From contig CANPPM010000028.1 of assembly GCA_947575935.1 (NCBI GenBank), forward strand, positions 1-14,123: a stretch of DNA of 14,123 nt. Direction: 5' to 3'. Within the stretch, counting starts at the first letter, position 1. Each line of letters begins with the position of its first letter. A program made the translations under genes and the position numbers. The stretch comes from an uncultured Butyricicoccus sp. (GTDB taxonomy: Bacteria > Bacillota > Clostridia > Oscillospirales > Butyricicoccaceae). The notes beneath the pieces were generated by a model that ran no database searches, was not told the DNA's origin, and worked only from the letters and a program-made list of their open reading frames with translations. Of this stretch, positions 1 to 6,347 are shown in pieces.

Positions 1-282
1 CCAAAGCATAAAATCCTTTTGACAGTGTGTTTTCCTAATAAAACGCAATCTTATGATCCGCAATCATTTGAAGAATCCTGGAGGGATTCAGTGCGCACCC
101 GCCAACGGCGGATGAAACAATACGGTATGAAAGAGATGCTTACAATGGGTATTAGAAGTAAGTTTAGAGGGGGACTTGAGCAAAAAAGTGAGGAGAATCG
201 TGATAAATATGGCAGAGAAACAGGTGAAAGAAAAAGTGAAAAAACAGGGAAAAAGATTCAGAAATTATGCAAGCGTAAATGA
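1..282 (+). CDS. Possible C-terminal tail of an unrecognised basic protein (partial)
   Basis: This frame is open from the first base of the window to a TGA at 280-282, so it may be the end of a gene that starts outside. The product is very polar, rich in Lys, Arg and Glu, with no membrane segment and no motif I recognise. A TTG at 19 is the first possible start inside the window, but I see no ribosome binding site in front of it. A second frame (ATG at 209, stop at 449-451) overlaps it and does have a GAGGAGA at 190-196, 12 bases before its start. Neither frame resembles a known family to me, and both could be chance open frames. Confidence 0.2.
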   Translation, partial: PKHKILLTVCFPNKTQSYDPQSFEESWRDSVRTRQRRMKQYGMKEMLTMGIRSKFRGGLEQKSEENRDKYGRETGERKSEKTGKKIQKLCKRK

Positions 283-840
283 AACAGTTCGTTTGTGCAG
301 TCTGCAAATATTTGACAGCAAGGCAAGAAGCAGCAAAGGATGTCTTCTGATCTGGCGCTTTGCAGCCGGCTTGAGGCCGGAGACGGCGAGGCGATCAACA
401 ATAATAGGACTTACCGCCTCGGCAAATTTGAGCTGCTTAACGGGTATCTGAAATTGCTGGCGCCTGTCTCCAAGAAATCCATTACCGCTCCGTGCGGAGC
501 GAATTTGGAGATCTCCTTAAATTCGCGCATAGTCTGCCGCAAAGCGGTTATGGGTGTGGCGGCTTCCTCGATAGAAGCTGATTTTGCTTACAACAACGCG
601 AACAGAGGGGGGCGAAAGACCCGCTTGTTGTTCCATTATGGGTGAATGGATCAATTCATCTCAGCCTGTTGTTGAGACAGCTTTGGCAATCATTTGCGTA
701 CTCATGTGTGTTGTAATAGATACAGAATCCTCTCGCCGCGGATCAACGGTTGCCTGCTGTAGCGTGAAGCGGTAGGAAATCAGCCCGGCTTCCCTTGTTT
801 TCAAGTCCCTGAAAAGGTGATATTATGAGGTAAAAAATGA
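283..840. other. Region without a recognisable gene
   Basis: Short frames overlap each other here on both strands (for example 340-645 on the plus strand), but none has a convincing ribosome binding site or a familiar motif. I see no tRNA, no repeat and no clear promoter. The lack of one dominant frame, next to an immunity-like gene, fits decayed accessory DNA, but that is inference. Confidence 0.4.
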
Positions 841-951
841 ATTGATGGATTTTATAAAAAGGCAGACTTTCTGAAAATCCAGATTCGCAGCGGAAGCGAA
901 AATAAACGATTCGTAAACCCGGAATTTGATGGAGGAGAAATGATGAAGTGA
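841..951 (+). pseudogene. Possible C-terminal fragment of a gene upstream of the SUKH-like gene
   Basis: A 36-codon frame follows a TGA at 838-840 and ends at a TGA at 949-951. It reads like the tail of a real protein: a mixed polar stretch ending in FDGGEMMK. Its stop overlaps the start of the next gene (GTG 948, ATG 951), the arrangement seen in translationally coupled pairs. Polymorphic toxin genes are often followed this closely by a SUKH immunity gene, so this could be the last piece of a toxin. The fragment is too short to identify. The alternative is a chance open frame, and the ATGATGAAGTGA may only be a minimal upstream leader frame. Confidence 0.25.
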
Positions 952-1529
952 TGATCGATGAATTCATGGTGGAGTATCTTTCCTTATCAGACAGAATGCG
1001 GAATGGATATAAAGATAGTTTAGGAATTGCAAGCCCGGCATGGAATGAAATTCTTTCAAAGATAATATCTGTTGTTCCCCAGGTTTTCCGAGCAGTCTAT
1101 GGAAGTGTAGCGGGAACATATAGAAATATTGAAAATCAAAGATATATGGATTTTGTTCCTGGCTATAGGCTGATACACATTGAGGAATTAGAAGGGGAGT
1201 ACGGCACGCTGTCAGAACTGTTAGCGTTAGACGATATCTGTGGCCCCCAAATCAAGACCATGATTCCTCTATTAGCGAACGATTCATCTTGTTATATCTG
1301 TTATGCAGAAACAAGGAATGGTGGGGAGAGTATTTTCCGCTATTCGCCGGATGATGGACTGCGAAAAATGCACGCTTCCGTAGAACGGTTCTTTGAGACT
1401 ATAATCGCATTTTATCTCAATGATGTATTTTATTTGGATAAAGACGGCTTTCTTGATTATGATTTTGAAAAAGAAGGGGCTATTGGTGCTGAATATAATC
1501 CCGGTATAGAGTACTGGACAGAATCATAA
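948..1529 (+). CDS. SUKH/SMI1-KNR4-like protein, probable immunity protein
   Basis: This is a soluble 193-aa protein with no signal peptide or membrane segment. The pattern of aromatic and acidic motifs fits the SMI1/KNR4 (SUKH) superfamily: DFVPGYRLIHIEEL around residues 65-78, PLLANDSSCYICY near 105-117, and FLDYDFEKEG followed by YNPGIEYW at the C terminus. Bacterial members usually neutralise polymorphic or contact-dependent toxins by binding them in the cytoplasm. GGAGGAG at 931-937 lies 10 bases before a GTG at 948 and 13 bases before an ATG at 951; either could be the start. A short frame upstream ends inside the start region, suggesting coupling to a lost partner. No intact toxin gene lies nearby, so the gene appears to be an orphan. 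The family call rests on motif pattern only. Confidence 0.6.
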   Translation: MMIDEFMVEYLSLSDRMRNGYKDSLGIASPAWNEILSKIISVVPQVFRAVYGSVAGTYRNIENQRYMDFVPGYRLIHIEELEGEYGTLSELLALDDICGPQIKTMIPLLANDSSCYICYAETRNGGESIFRYSPDDGLRKMHASVERFFETIIAFYLNDVFYLDKDGFLDYDFEKEGAIGAEYNPGIEYWTES

Positions 1530-1578
1530 TGTCGATTTTCCGGCGGGGTGATACCTTGGCGCCGTATGCACCCGTTTT

Positions 1579-1616
1579 TGCGGAAACTGTCCAGGCGATC
1601 GCCTAACCGCTTTTTT
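1579..1616 (+). terminator. Putative terminator after the SUKH-like gene
   Basis: GCGG near 1580 can pair with CCGC at 1607-1610, enclosing the palindrome AGGCGATCGCCT, and a run of six T follows directly. The stem is interrupted and the inner palindrome has only a four-base loop, so the structure is plausible rather than strong. Confidence 0.4.
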
Positions 1617-1618
1617 CC

Positions 1619-1645
1619 TGAAAAGGGATTTTCGGTCCCTTTTCA
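1619..1645. repeat. Perfect 10-bp inverted repeat between convergent genes
   Basis: TGAAAAGGGA at 1619-1628 and TCCCTTTTCA at 1636-1645 are exact reverse complements around a seven-base loop. The hairpin lies between two converging genes, which suggests a transcript end for one or both. No T run follows it on either strand, so it is not a textbook intrinsic terminator. Confidence 0.6.
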
Positions 1646-1714
1646 AGATAAGCGCTGTTAAATACTTTGTCCTATTATTTTTATTATAACGTACAAATTA
1701 ACACTGCTCCAATT

Positions 1715-2182
1715 TCATGGATATAAGCTATACGCAATCGAAATATTTTCAAGCTGATATGTGCTTTTTAGAGGGTCGTTTGTCTGTGCTTGAATCACAT
1801 AATCCCTAATGTCATCATATCCTGATGGAATCTTCCCTTTAGCAATTTCTTTTTTACTGACATATGTGCAATCTTTAAGCTGTAAAACTAATTCTATGAT
1901 TATTTTTGGAAGTTTTTGAACATCTATTTTGCCTTCAAATACGATTTCACCATAAGTATCAGAAGATACCAACTTATTTCGTTGTTCATCAAAAATAAAA
2001 CATTCGTTACACCAGTATAAGCGGACATGATTTGTTCCATAAAGCGTAAAAAGAAAATCTTCCCGTTCGCCATCCAAAAGAATGGTTACAAAATTATCGT
2101 TATCATGTATGATGTGGAAGTGGTCGCCGAAAATTGGATGAAGGGCCTCTTCATACAGTGTTTCTAACTCTTTTATATCCAT
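1715..2182 (-). CDS. Uncharacterised 155-aa cytoplasmic protein
   Basis: This protein starts at an ATG (complement of 2180-2182) with AGGAAGG at 2194-2200, 11 bases upstream, so the start is well placed. It is acidic to neutral and mixed alpha/beta by appearance, with a Trp-Cys-Asn-Glu-Cys stretch (YWCNEC) near residues 56-61 and no signal peptide or membrane segment. I do not recognise the family. Size and composition resemble small immunity-like or phage-related proteins, and it converges on the SUKH-like gene, so it may belong to the same accessory island. That is only context. Codon use is AT-richer than in rpsB and tsf. Confidence 0.7.
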   Translation of the reverse strand: MDIKELETLYEEALHPIFGDHFHIIHDNDNFVTILLDGEREDFLFTLYGTNHVRLYWCNECFIFDEQRNKLVSSDTYGEIVFEGKIDVQKLPKIIIELVLQLKDCTYVSKKEIAKGKIPSGYDDIRDYVIQAQTNDPLKSTYQLENISIAYSLYP

Positions 2183-2289
2183 GTTTGTTTCATCCTTCCT
2201 GACGAAATAACGTGCTCTATATATGGGTCAGACGTTATTCTAAAGGTATTTCAGTGGAATCGCCGGGGCTTTTGTCAGCGATACTTGTC

Positions 2290-2307
2290 TTGAAAAGAGA
2301 TTTTCAA
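2290..2307. repeat. 7-bp dyad just upstream of the riboswitch promoter
   Basis: TTGAAAA (2290-2296) and TTTTCAA (2301-2307) form a perfect inverted repeat with a GAGA loop. It ends nine bases before the -35 box at 2317. It could be a regulator site or a chance palindrome. Confidence 0.4.
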
Positions 2308-2316
2308 AGATATTGC

Positions 2317-2345
2317 TTGACAAGGGCTGCACAGCGTTATATAAT
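2317..2345 (+). promoter_or_regulatory. Consensus sigma-A promoter for the Mn riboswitch transcript
   Basis: TTGACA at 2317-2322 and TATAAT at 2340-2345 match both consensus hexamers exactly, separated by the ideal 17 bases. Transcription would start near 2352 and run about 150 bases before the aptamer. Such a strong promoter fits a transcript whose output is set mainly downstream, by the riboswitch terminator. Confidence 0.85.
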
Positions 2346-2372
2346 ACAGTTATAGCGTATTTGAAAATTGTG

Positions 2373-2456
2373 CCTCTGCATGACGGCGAAGGGCTTTTTA
2401 CCGGTCAGGGTTCCTGACGGTTTGCAGGAGGGGCGGAACCCGGTATGCCGGGAAAA
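2373..2456 (+). other. Structured leader segment before the aptamer
   Basis: CCTCTGCA near 2373 can pair with TGCAGGAGG near 2422 with one bulge. Inside it, GGTCAGG and CCTGAC form a second helix, and CCCGG-TATG-CCGGG follows as a short perfect hairpin. No known RNA class comes to mind. It may insulate the aptamer or be a second element, and its function is unknown. Confidence 0.35.
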
Positions 2457-2500
2457 CGTTTGATGATTTGGGCGGTTGACAATTTTGAAATACACTTTCA

Positions 2501-2604
2501 GATAAAGGGGAGTAGCGTGCATCCTGACAGTATAGGGATGTTTGCGGTATCGTCAGTACGGCTGTAAGGCCCGGTACCGTACTCCATGGACGCGAGACTT
2601 TTAT
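2501..2604 (+). promoter_or_regulatory. yybP-ykoY manganese riboswitch aptamer
   Basis: The segment starts with the class hallmark ATAAAGGGGAGTAGC (2502-2516) and ends with GACGCGAGACTTTTAT, the expected 3' core. ATAAAG (2502-2507) pairs with CTTTTAT (2598-2604) to form helix P1. The interior has the helices expected for two packed legs. Known members bind Mn2+ with Ca2+/Mg2+ and usually turn expression on. The 3' strand of P1 also forms the start of the terminator stem at 2595-2601, so ligand-stabilised P1 should block termination. The downstream gene encodes a cation exchanger, a known partner type for this class. I identify it from sequence motifs, not from a covariance search. Confidence 0.88.
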
Positions 2605-2647
2605 TGCACGGGCGGAAACCCCGCCACCGGCAAGAAAGTCTTTTTTT
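2595..2647 (+). terminator. Riboswitch expression-platform terminator
   Basis: AGACTTT (2595-2601) pairs exactly with AAAGTCT (2635-2641), continued by TTGC (2604-2607) with GCAA (2630-2633) and capped by a GGCGG/CCGCC hairpin. A run of seven T (2641-2647) follows, making a proper intrinsic terminator. Its 5' arm is the 3' strand of aptamer helix P1, so the two folds exclude each other, as expected for a transcriptional ON switch. Confidence 0.8.
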
Positions 2648-2670
2648 GTTGCCGGAAACAAAAAGTTTAT

Positions 2671-2797
2671 GCATATCGATCAAATGATTCCGCTTCCCTG
2701 CGGCTTGGGCTGGCGCTTGGCTCCAGCGGACTGGCCGCAGGGAAATCCAGCGAAGACGTCTGGGGCGTTAGCCGCATGAACGAATGATCCGATATGC
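2671..2797. repeat. Long imperfect inverted repeat between riboswitch and exchanger gene
   Basis: GCATATCG (2671-2678) and CGATATGC (2790-2797) are perfect inverted repeats, and the match extends inward as ATCA with TGAT. Inside lies a strong hairpin with CCCTGCGGC (2696-2704) and GCCGCAGGG (2734-2742). The whole forms a compact element of about 127 bases ending 13 bases before the GGAGG of the next gene. It may be a second regulatory structure in the leader or a small inserted repeat element. Confidence 0.5.
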
Positions 2798-2822
2798 GTA
2801 AAAGCTGATTGGAGGAACAAAA

Positions 2823-3752
2823 ATGTCGTCTGTTTTGAAACTTCTCCTGGGATTTATATTGTTGGTCTGGGGGGCGGATCGGTTTGTCAGCGGGGCCTGC
2901 GCCGTAGCACGAAAGCTGGGGATTCCGGCAGTAGTGGTCGGCCTGACGATTGTTGCGCTTGGGACAAGTGCGCCTGAACTTTCGGTGAGCTTGACCGCGG
3001 CGTTGCAAGGCGCGAATGAGATCGCAGTTGGCAACGTTGTCGGATCCAATCTCTTCAATCTGCTGGCGGTTGTCGGAGTGAGCGCAGCAATCGCCCCTAT
3101 GCGGGCTGAGCCTGGGCTGCTCCGGCGGGATCTGCCGTTGTCAGGTCTTGCATCAGCAACACTGCTGCTGATGCTTCTGCTCGGACAGGGCAGCCTGCGC
3201 CGCGGAGGTGGCCTGGTATTGTTGGTAGGAATGTTCGTTTATTTGTTTGTGTTGGTGCGGGAAGCGCTGAAAAAACAGCTTTCCGACCATGCTGCAGCGC
3301 TTTCCGTCCCGCTTTGGACGATCCCACTGAATCTGGCGGCGGGGTTGGGCGGTATCGTGTTGGGTGGCAGCCTCACGGTTGGCGGCGCGACTGGCATCGC
3401 CCGGATGTTCGGATGGTCTGAAGCCTTGATTGGACTGACCATCGTAGCGGTCGGCACGTCTCTGCCCGAACTTGTGACGTCGGTTACCGCGGCGATAAAA
3501 GGGGAAAGCGGCCTTGCCCTGGGAAATGCAGTGGGATCCAACCTGTTCAACATCCTGTTCATTTTGGGCAGCTCGGCAGCCATCTGCCCCATCCGGATTT
3601 CAAGGGATGTTTTGACCGATGTTGCGATCCTGACTGCGGTGTCGGCCGTATGTACCCTGTTGATGCGGCGGAAAGGCGGCGTCAGCCGCGGTATGGGGAT
3701 TGCAATGGCTTCCGGATATTTGGCGTATATGGGCTGGCTGATTGTCCGGTAA
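2823..3752 (+). CDS. CaCA-family sodium/calcium (cation) exchanger, YrbG-like
   Basis: This inner-membrane antiporter of 309 aa probably exports Ca2+ or Mn2+ in exchange for Na+, K+ or H+. It has the inverted duplication typical of the family: first alpha repeat with GTSAPEL (47-53) and GNVVGSNLFN (70-79), second with GTSLPEL (211-217) and GNAVGSNLFN (234-243). The Glu of each GTSxPEL and the Asn of each GSNLFN are the cation-binding residues in known members. About ten hydrophobic segments surround them, and length matches the YrbG/TIGR00367 type. The ATG at 2823 has GGAGG at 2811-2815, seven bases upstream. The Mn2+ riboswitch in the leader suggests a role in removing excess manganese; substrate choice is inference from that. 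Confidence 0.93.
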   Translation: MSSVLKLLLGFILLVWGADRFVSGACAVARKLGIPAVVVGLTIVALGTSAPELSVSLTAALQGANEIAVGNVVGSNLFNLLAVVGVSAAIAPMRAEPGLLRRDLPLSGLASATLLLMLLLGQGSLRRGGGLVLLVGMFVYLFVLVREALKKQLSDHAAALSVPLWTIPLNLAAGLGGIVLGGSLTVGGATGIARMFGWSEALIGLTIVAVGTSLPELVTSVTAAIKGESGLALGNAVGSNLFNILFILGSSAAICPIRISRDVLTDVAILTAVSAVCTLLMRRKGGVSRGMGIAMASGYLAYMGWLIVR

Positions 3753-3933
3753 GCGTCTGCACGAAAAGGATGCGATTACGATGGGCGCGAAGCATAGGAC
3801 CAGGCCAAACTGCTTTTCTACCGTTCATAGCTGCAGTGCATACTTTTTTAGATTATGGGCAGAGCGCCCGGTGAAATACCTTGAAAAAGCAGCTTGCTGA
3901 GCCTGCGAAAGGGAGCAGAGCGCCTTACCATCC

Positions 3934-3971
3934 GAAAGCCTACCCGGCAGGAACGGCAAAGGCTTTCTTTG
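3934..3971. terminator. Putative terminator between the exchanger and methyltransferase genes
   Basis: GAAAGCC (3934-3940) and GGCTTTC (3961-3967) are exact inverted repeats, with a CCG/CGG pair inside the loop, followed by TTTGT on the plus strand. It lies between convergent genes and just after the methyltransferase stop. The T run is short. The rest of 3753-3978 holds nothing I recognise. Confidence 0.4.
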
Positions 3972-3978
3972 TAACCGG

Positions 3979-4614
3979 TTAACGATCCTTTTGCGTATGA
4001 TTTTTATAAGTGCTCCAGGTTGGTTCGTAGTCTGCTGCCGCCTGGTTGCCCCACATCGCCCAACCGTTGCGGTCCCCCCGGGCAAACAGTTCAATGAACG
4101 GCCCCGGCGAGCATTGTTCGATAATCGGGATCATCTCGTCGGGCTTTCGGGAATGCTCGCGTTTTTGCGCACGGATTAGATTGATCTGCGATCTTGCAGG
4201 GGGGAGTGTCCGATTATGATCGCCCCTCACGCCAAACAGCAGAATTTCCGTCACATTTCGAAAATAGAATCCAACGCCGCGTCCGTCCGGTCCCCCGTCT
4301 TTGCGGATCTTTTCCCAAATCAGATTTCCTTTATATTCAAACCCCCAGGCTTTTAACACCGCTAAGCCGTCCGGAAGCAGCGCATTGGGCACCCAAAGAT
4401 ATAGATGGCTTTTCTCTGCGGCAATCTGCGGCACCGGAAGGCGCATGATCTCTTCCAGCTCCATGGTTCCATAGCGGTTGAGCCGCTTGTGTTCAGGCGC
4501 AACCTTTCCGGTCCTGTTTTGAAAACGCCAGGGGGGATCGGCATAGATTGTGGAAAATTTGCGGCCGCCGCAGAACTGCAGCAGATCATCTGCAGTTGTT
4601 TGGATGATTTTCAT
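3979..4614 (-). CDS. MT-A70 family DNA adenine N6-methyltransferase
   Basis: This 211-aa enzyme should transfer a methyl group from S-adenosylmethionine to adenine N6 in DNA. The catalytic motif DPPW is at residues 26-29, near the N terminus as is usual for MT-A70 proteins. The segment SPGPFIELFARG with GWAMWGNQ near the C terminus matches the cofactor-binding part. The frame is intact and of family-typical length. The ATG (complement of 4612-4614) is preceded by GGAGGAAGGA at 4622-4631, seven bases away. The first nine codons overlap the end of a decayed restriction endonuclease gene on the same strand, so this was probably the modification half of a restriction-modification operon. Target sequence cannot be read from the protein. 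It may now act as an orphan methyltransferase. Confidence 0.92.
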   Translation of the reverse strand: MKIIQTTADDLLQFCGGRKFSTIYADPPWRFQNRTGKVAPEHKRLNRYGTMELEEIMRLPVPQIAAEKSHLYLWVPNALLPDGLAVLKAWGFEYKGNLIWEKIRKDGGPDGRGVGFYFRNVTEILLFGVRGDHNRTLPPARSQINLIRAQKREHSRKPDEMIPIIEQCSPGPFIELFARGDRNGWAMWGNQAAADYEPTWSTYKNHTQKDR

Positions 4615-5123
4615 CTATATATCCTTCCTCCCAGTCTGTAATACACTTTTTTCGGATTCCGACCGCGAGGATCGGGCAGCCTCCGTTTCTGCGGGCATCC
4701 AACCGGTATGTCAGTTACCCCATCCAGGCGCTACTGGCGCAGTACTTTCGTAGGACAGGCTTCCGCTGATGATCTCTTTTGTCATAGTCATACAACCGTT
4801 TTAATACTGCATTTAATTTAATTCCTCTGAACGCGTGGCGATCACGCCTGCACTATATCGCAGTCATGATATGTACGCATCGCCGGCGATCCGGATTTCA
4901 CGCTATCCGCACGGATAAAGTACGTCATCAAATTTTTTGGAAATATTCGTTTTATTGCCGTCGGTCTGCCGGAGGTCGTCGGTTGTGATCTTCAGCCGGT
5001 CGAGGCACGCGGTAATATCTTCCCATTCTTCCGGGAATGCCTGTGTAATGATTGCCAGCGCATGATTAGTCGTGAAATTCAAATTTCTCCAAGCTCCGCA
5101 GAGACGTAGTTTTCGATTCTCAT
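4586..5123 (-). pseudogene. Broken type II restriction endonuclease gene (BglII/BstYI-like, inferred)
   Basis: Read on the minus strand from an ATG at 5123 with AAGGAGGG at 5131-5138, the gene continues through three frames. MRIENYVSAELGEI stops at 5081-5079, where one lost base would restore WNF. The next frame runs 58 codons (NHALAIITQAF, GNKTNISKKFDD, LYPCG) to a TAG at 4905-4903 exactly where GWRE is expected. After another stop it continues with GVIATRSEELN. A third frame carries KYCASS, a stop at 4717-4715, RRNGGCPILAVGI and a TGA at 4588-4586 inside the methyltransferase gene. The middle catalytic part (an EVQ-type strand) is missing, so a deletion is likely. The motif order resembles BglII/BstYI-type nucleases; the exact family is inference. 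It cannot make an active enzyme. Confidence 0.7.
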
Positions 5124-5147
5124 ACCTGCGCCCTCCTTGCTGAAACC

Positions 5148-5156
5148 ATTATAACA
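5148..5156 (-). promoter_or_regulatory. Extended -10 promoter of the restriction-modification operon
   Basis: On the minus strand the sequence TGTTATAAT gives a perfect TATAAT with the TG of an extended -10, 25 bases before the ATG at 5123. No good -35 lies 17 bases upstream (GTGAAA at best), which extended -10 promoters tolerate. Its survival suggests that it still drives the methyltransferase. Confidence 0.6.
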
Positions 5157-5183
5157 TACCCTTTCTCTGATTTCACGCTTTTT

Positions 5184-5199
5184 CCAACCTGCCGGTTGG
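5184..5199. repeat. Perfect 6-bp dyad upstream of the RM promoter
   Basis: CCAACC (5184-5189) and GGTTGG (5194-5199) form a perfect hairpin or operator-like dyad with a TGCC loop, upstream of the methyltransferase promoter. There is no T run after it on the minus strand. The rest of 5160-5364 shows no gene. Confidence 0.35.
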
Positions 5200-5364
5200 G
5201 AAGGGGCGTTGTGGACCAAAACTGATTTGCGTGCTGCAGCCCGTCAGGGCTTTTCCATCCATGGTTACCCGGATAAAAACACCATGCCGCTTTCCGGCGA
5301 TTCAGATTTTAATCTGCAGATCCGTTGAAAAGAAGCTGATGGGCAGAGACGGCATAAAAAATGA

Positions 5365-5393
5365 TTGACTTTGCCGGTGAAGATTGGTATAAT
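5365..5393 (+). promoter_or_regulatory. Sigma-A promoter of rpsB-tsf
   Basis: TTGACT at 5365-5370 and TATAAT at 5388-5393 are separated by 17 bases, eleven of twelve consensus positions. Transcription would start near 5400, giving a leader of about 130 bases before rpsB. Confidence 0.82.
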
Positions 5394-5399
5394 AATTAG

Positions 5400-5514
5400 G
5401 CGTGAAAATCTGTCGCACGCGAAAATGAAATCCACACATTCCGCGATGTAGGCAGCCGGTGGCAGGGCCCTGTCCTGCTGCTGCCGGCAGATGAGACGGA
5501 ATGGAGGTACAACC
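5400..5514 (+). promoter_or_regulatory. Structured rpsB leader, possible S2 autoregulatory site
   Basis: The leader has GCGTG paired with CACGC around 5400-5420, then a longer helix in which GCCGG near 5455 pairs with the CCGGC near 5485, with GGCAGG against CCTGC inside. Several bacteria repress rpsB by binding of S2 to its own leader. The structure here suggests the same, but I cannot match it to a named leader class. Confidence 0.35.
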
Positions 5515-5529
5515 AAGGAGGAAAATGAA

Positions 5530-6267
5530 ATGGCAGTAATTTCTATGAAGCAGCTGTTGGAGGCTGGCGTTCATTTCGGACACCAGACCCGGCGCTGGAA
5601 CCCCAAAATGGCAACCTATATCTTTACCGAGCGCAACGGCATCTATATTATCGACCTTGCCAAGACGGTGAAGAAACTGGAAGAGGCATATTTCTTTGTG
5701 CGCGATATTGCCGCATCCGGCGAGTCTGTGCTGTTTGTCGGCACCAAAAAGCAGGCTCAGGATGCAATTAAAGAAGAGGCAGAGCGCTGCAATATGTTTT
5801 TTGTAAATGCACGCTGGCTTGGCGGTATGCTTACCAACTTTAAGACCATGCGCAGCCGCATTACCCGTCTGAATCAGCTGAAGAAAATGGAGGAGGACGG
5901 TACCTTTAACCTGCTTCCCAAGAAGGAAGTCATCAAGCTGCAGCTGGAAATGGCAAAGCTGGAGAAATATCTCGGCGGCGTTAAGGATATGAAGAAGCTG
6001 CCCGGCGCGATGTTCATCGTTGATCCCCGCAAGGAGAAGAACGCCATTGCGGAGGCCCGCAAGCTCGGCATCCCGGTTGTTGCAATCGTCGATACCAACT
6101 GCGATCCGGACGAGGTTGATTATGTGATCCCTGGCAATGACGACGCAATCCGTGCAATTAAGCTGATTTCTTCGACCATGGCAAATGCCGTTTTGGAAGG
6201 CAAGCAGGGCGAGCAGCTTGAGGTCGCTGCGGAAGAAAAGGCAGAGGAGTCTGCCGCACAGGCATAA
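5530..6267 (+). CDS. rpsB: 30S ribosomal protein S2
   Basis: This 245-aa protein of the small ribosomal subunit helps form the mRNA path and carries S1-type factors in other bacteria. It starts MAVISMKQLLEAGVHFGHQ and has the family blocks HFGHQTRRWNPKM, ARWLGGMLTNF, LPGAMFIVDPRKE and DTNCDPDEVDYVIPGNDDA, all in usual order. Length is normal, with an acidic Ala/Glu-rich tail. The ATG at 5530 has AAGGAGG at 5515-5521, eight bases upstream. The frame is open 13 codons further 5', but the conserved N terminus and RBS decide the start. tsf follows 80 bases downstream, the conserved pairing. Confidence 0.98.
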   Translation: MAVISMKQLLEAGVHFGHQTRRWNPKMATYIFTERNGIYIIDLAKTVKKLEEAYFFVRDIAASGESVLFVGTKKQAQDAIKEEAERCNMFFVNARWLGGMLTNFKTMRSRITRLNQLKKMEEDGTFNLLPKKEVIKLQLEMAKLEKYLGGVKDMKKLPGAMFIVDPRKEKNAIAEARKLGIPVVAIVDTNCDPDEVDYVIPGNDDAIRAIKLISSTMANAVLEGKQGEQLEVAAEEKAEESAAQA

Positions 6268-6284
6268 TCTCGTTTAAAACCTTT

Positions 6285-6310
6285 GGGGCGGTGGCGGCTT
6301 GCCCTGCCCC
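6285..6310 (+). terminator. GC-rich hairpin between rpsB and tsf, possible attenuator
   Basis: GGGGC (6285-6289) pairs with GCCCC (6306-6310), with GGC/GCC pairs inside, followed by TTTCTCTT. A partial terminator here would lower tsf expression relative to rpsB. The T run is broken by C residues, so the effect, if any, is modest. Confidence 0.35.
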
Positions 6311-6347
6311 TTTCTCTTATTGATTTCAATTTTTGGAGGAATATAAA

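Noticed and set aside
340..645. 101-aa plus-strand frame in the left region
   Set aside because: No RBS, no motif, and an equally open antisense frame. Kept only as part of the uncharacterised region.
2476..2481. Second TTGACA just before the Mn aptamer
   Set aside because: There is no -10 box at a usable distance, and transcription would start inside the aptamer. The perfect promoter at 2317-2345 explains the transcript.
5237..5253. Terminator AGCCC-GTCA-GGGCT-TTT
   Set aside because: A five-base stem with three T and no plus-strand gene upstream to terminate.
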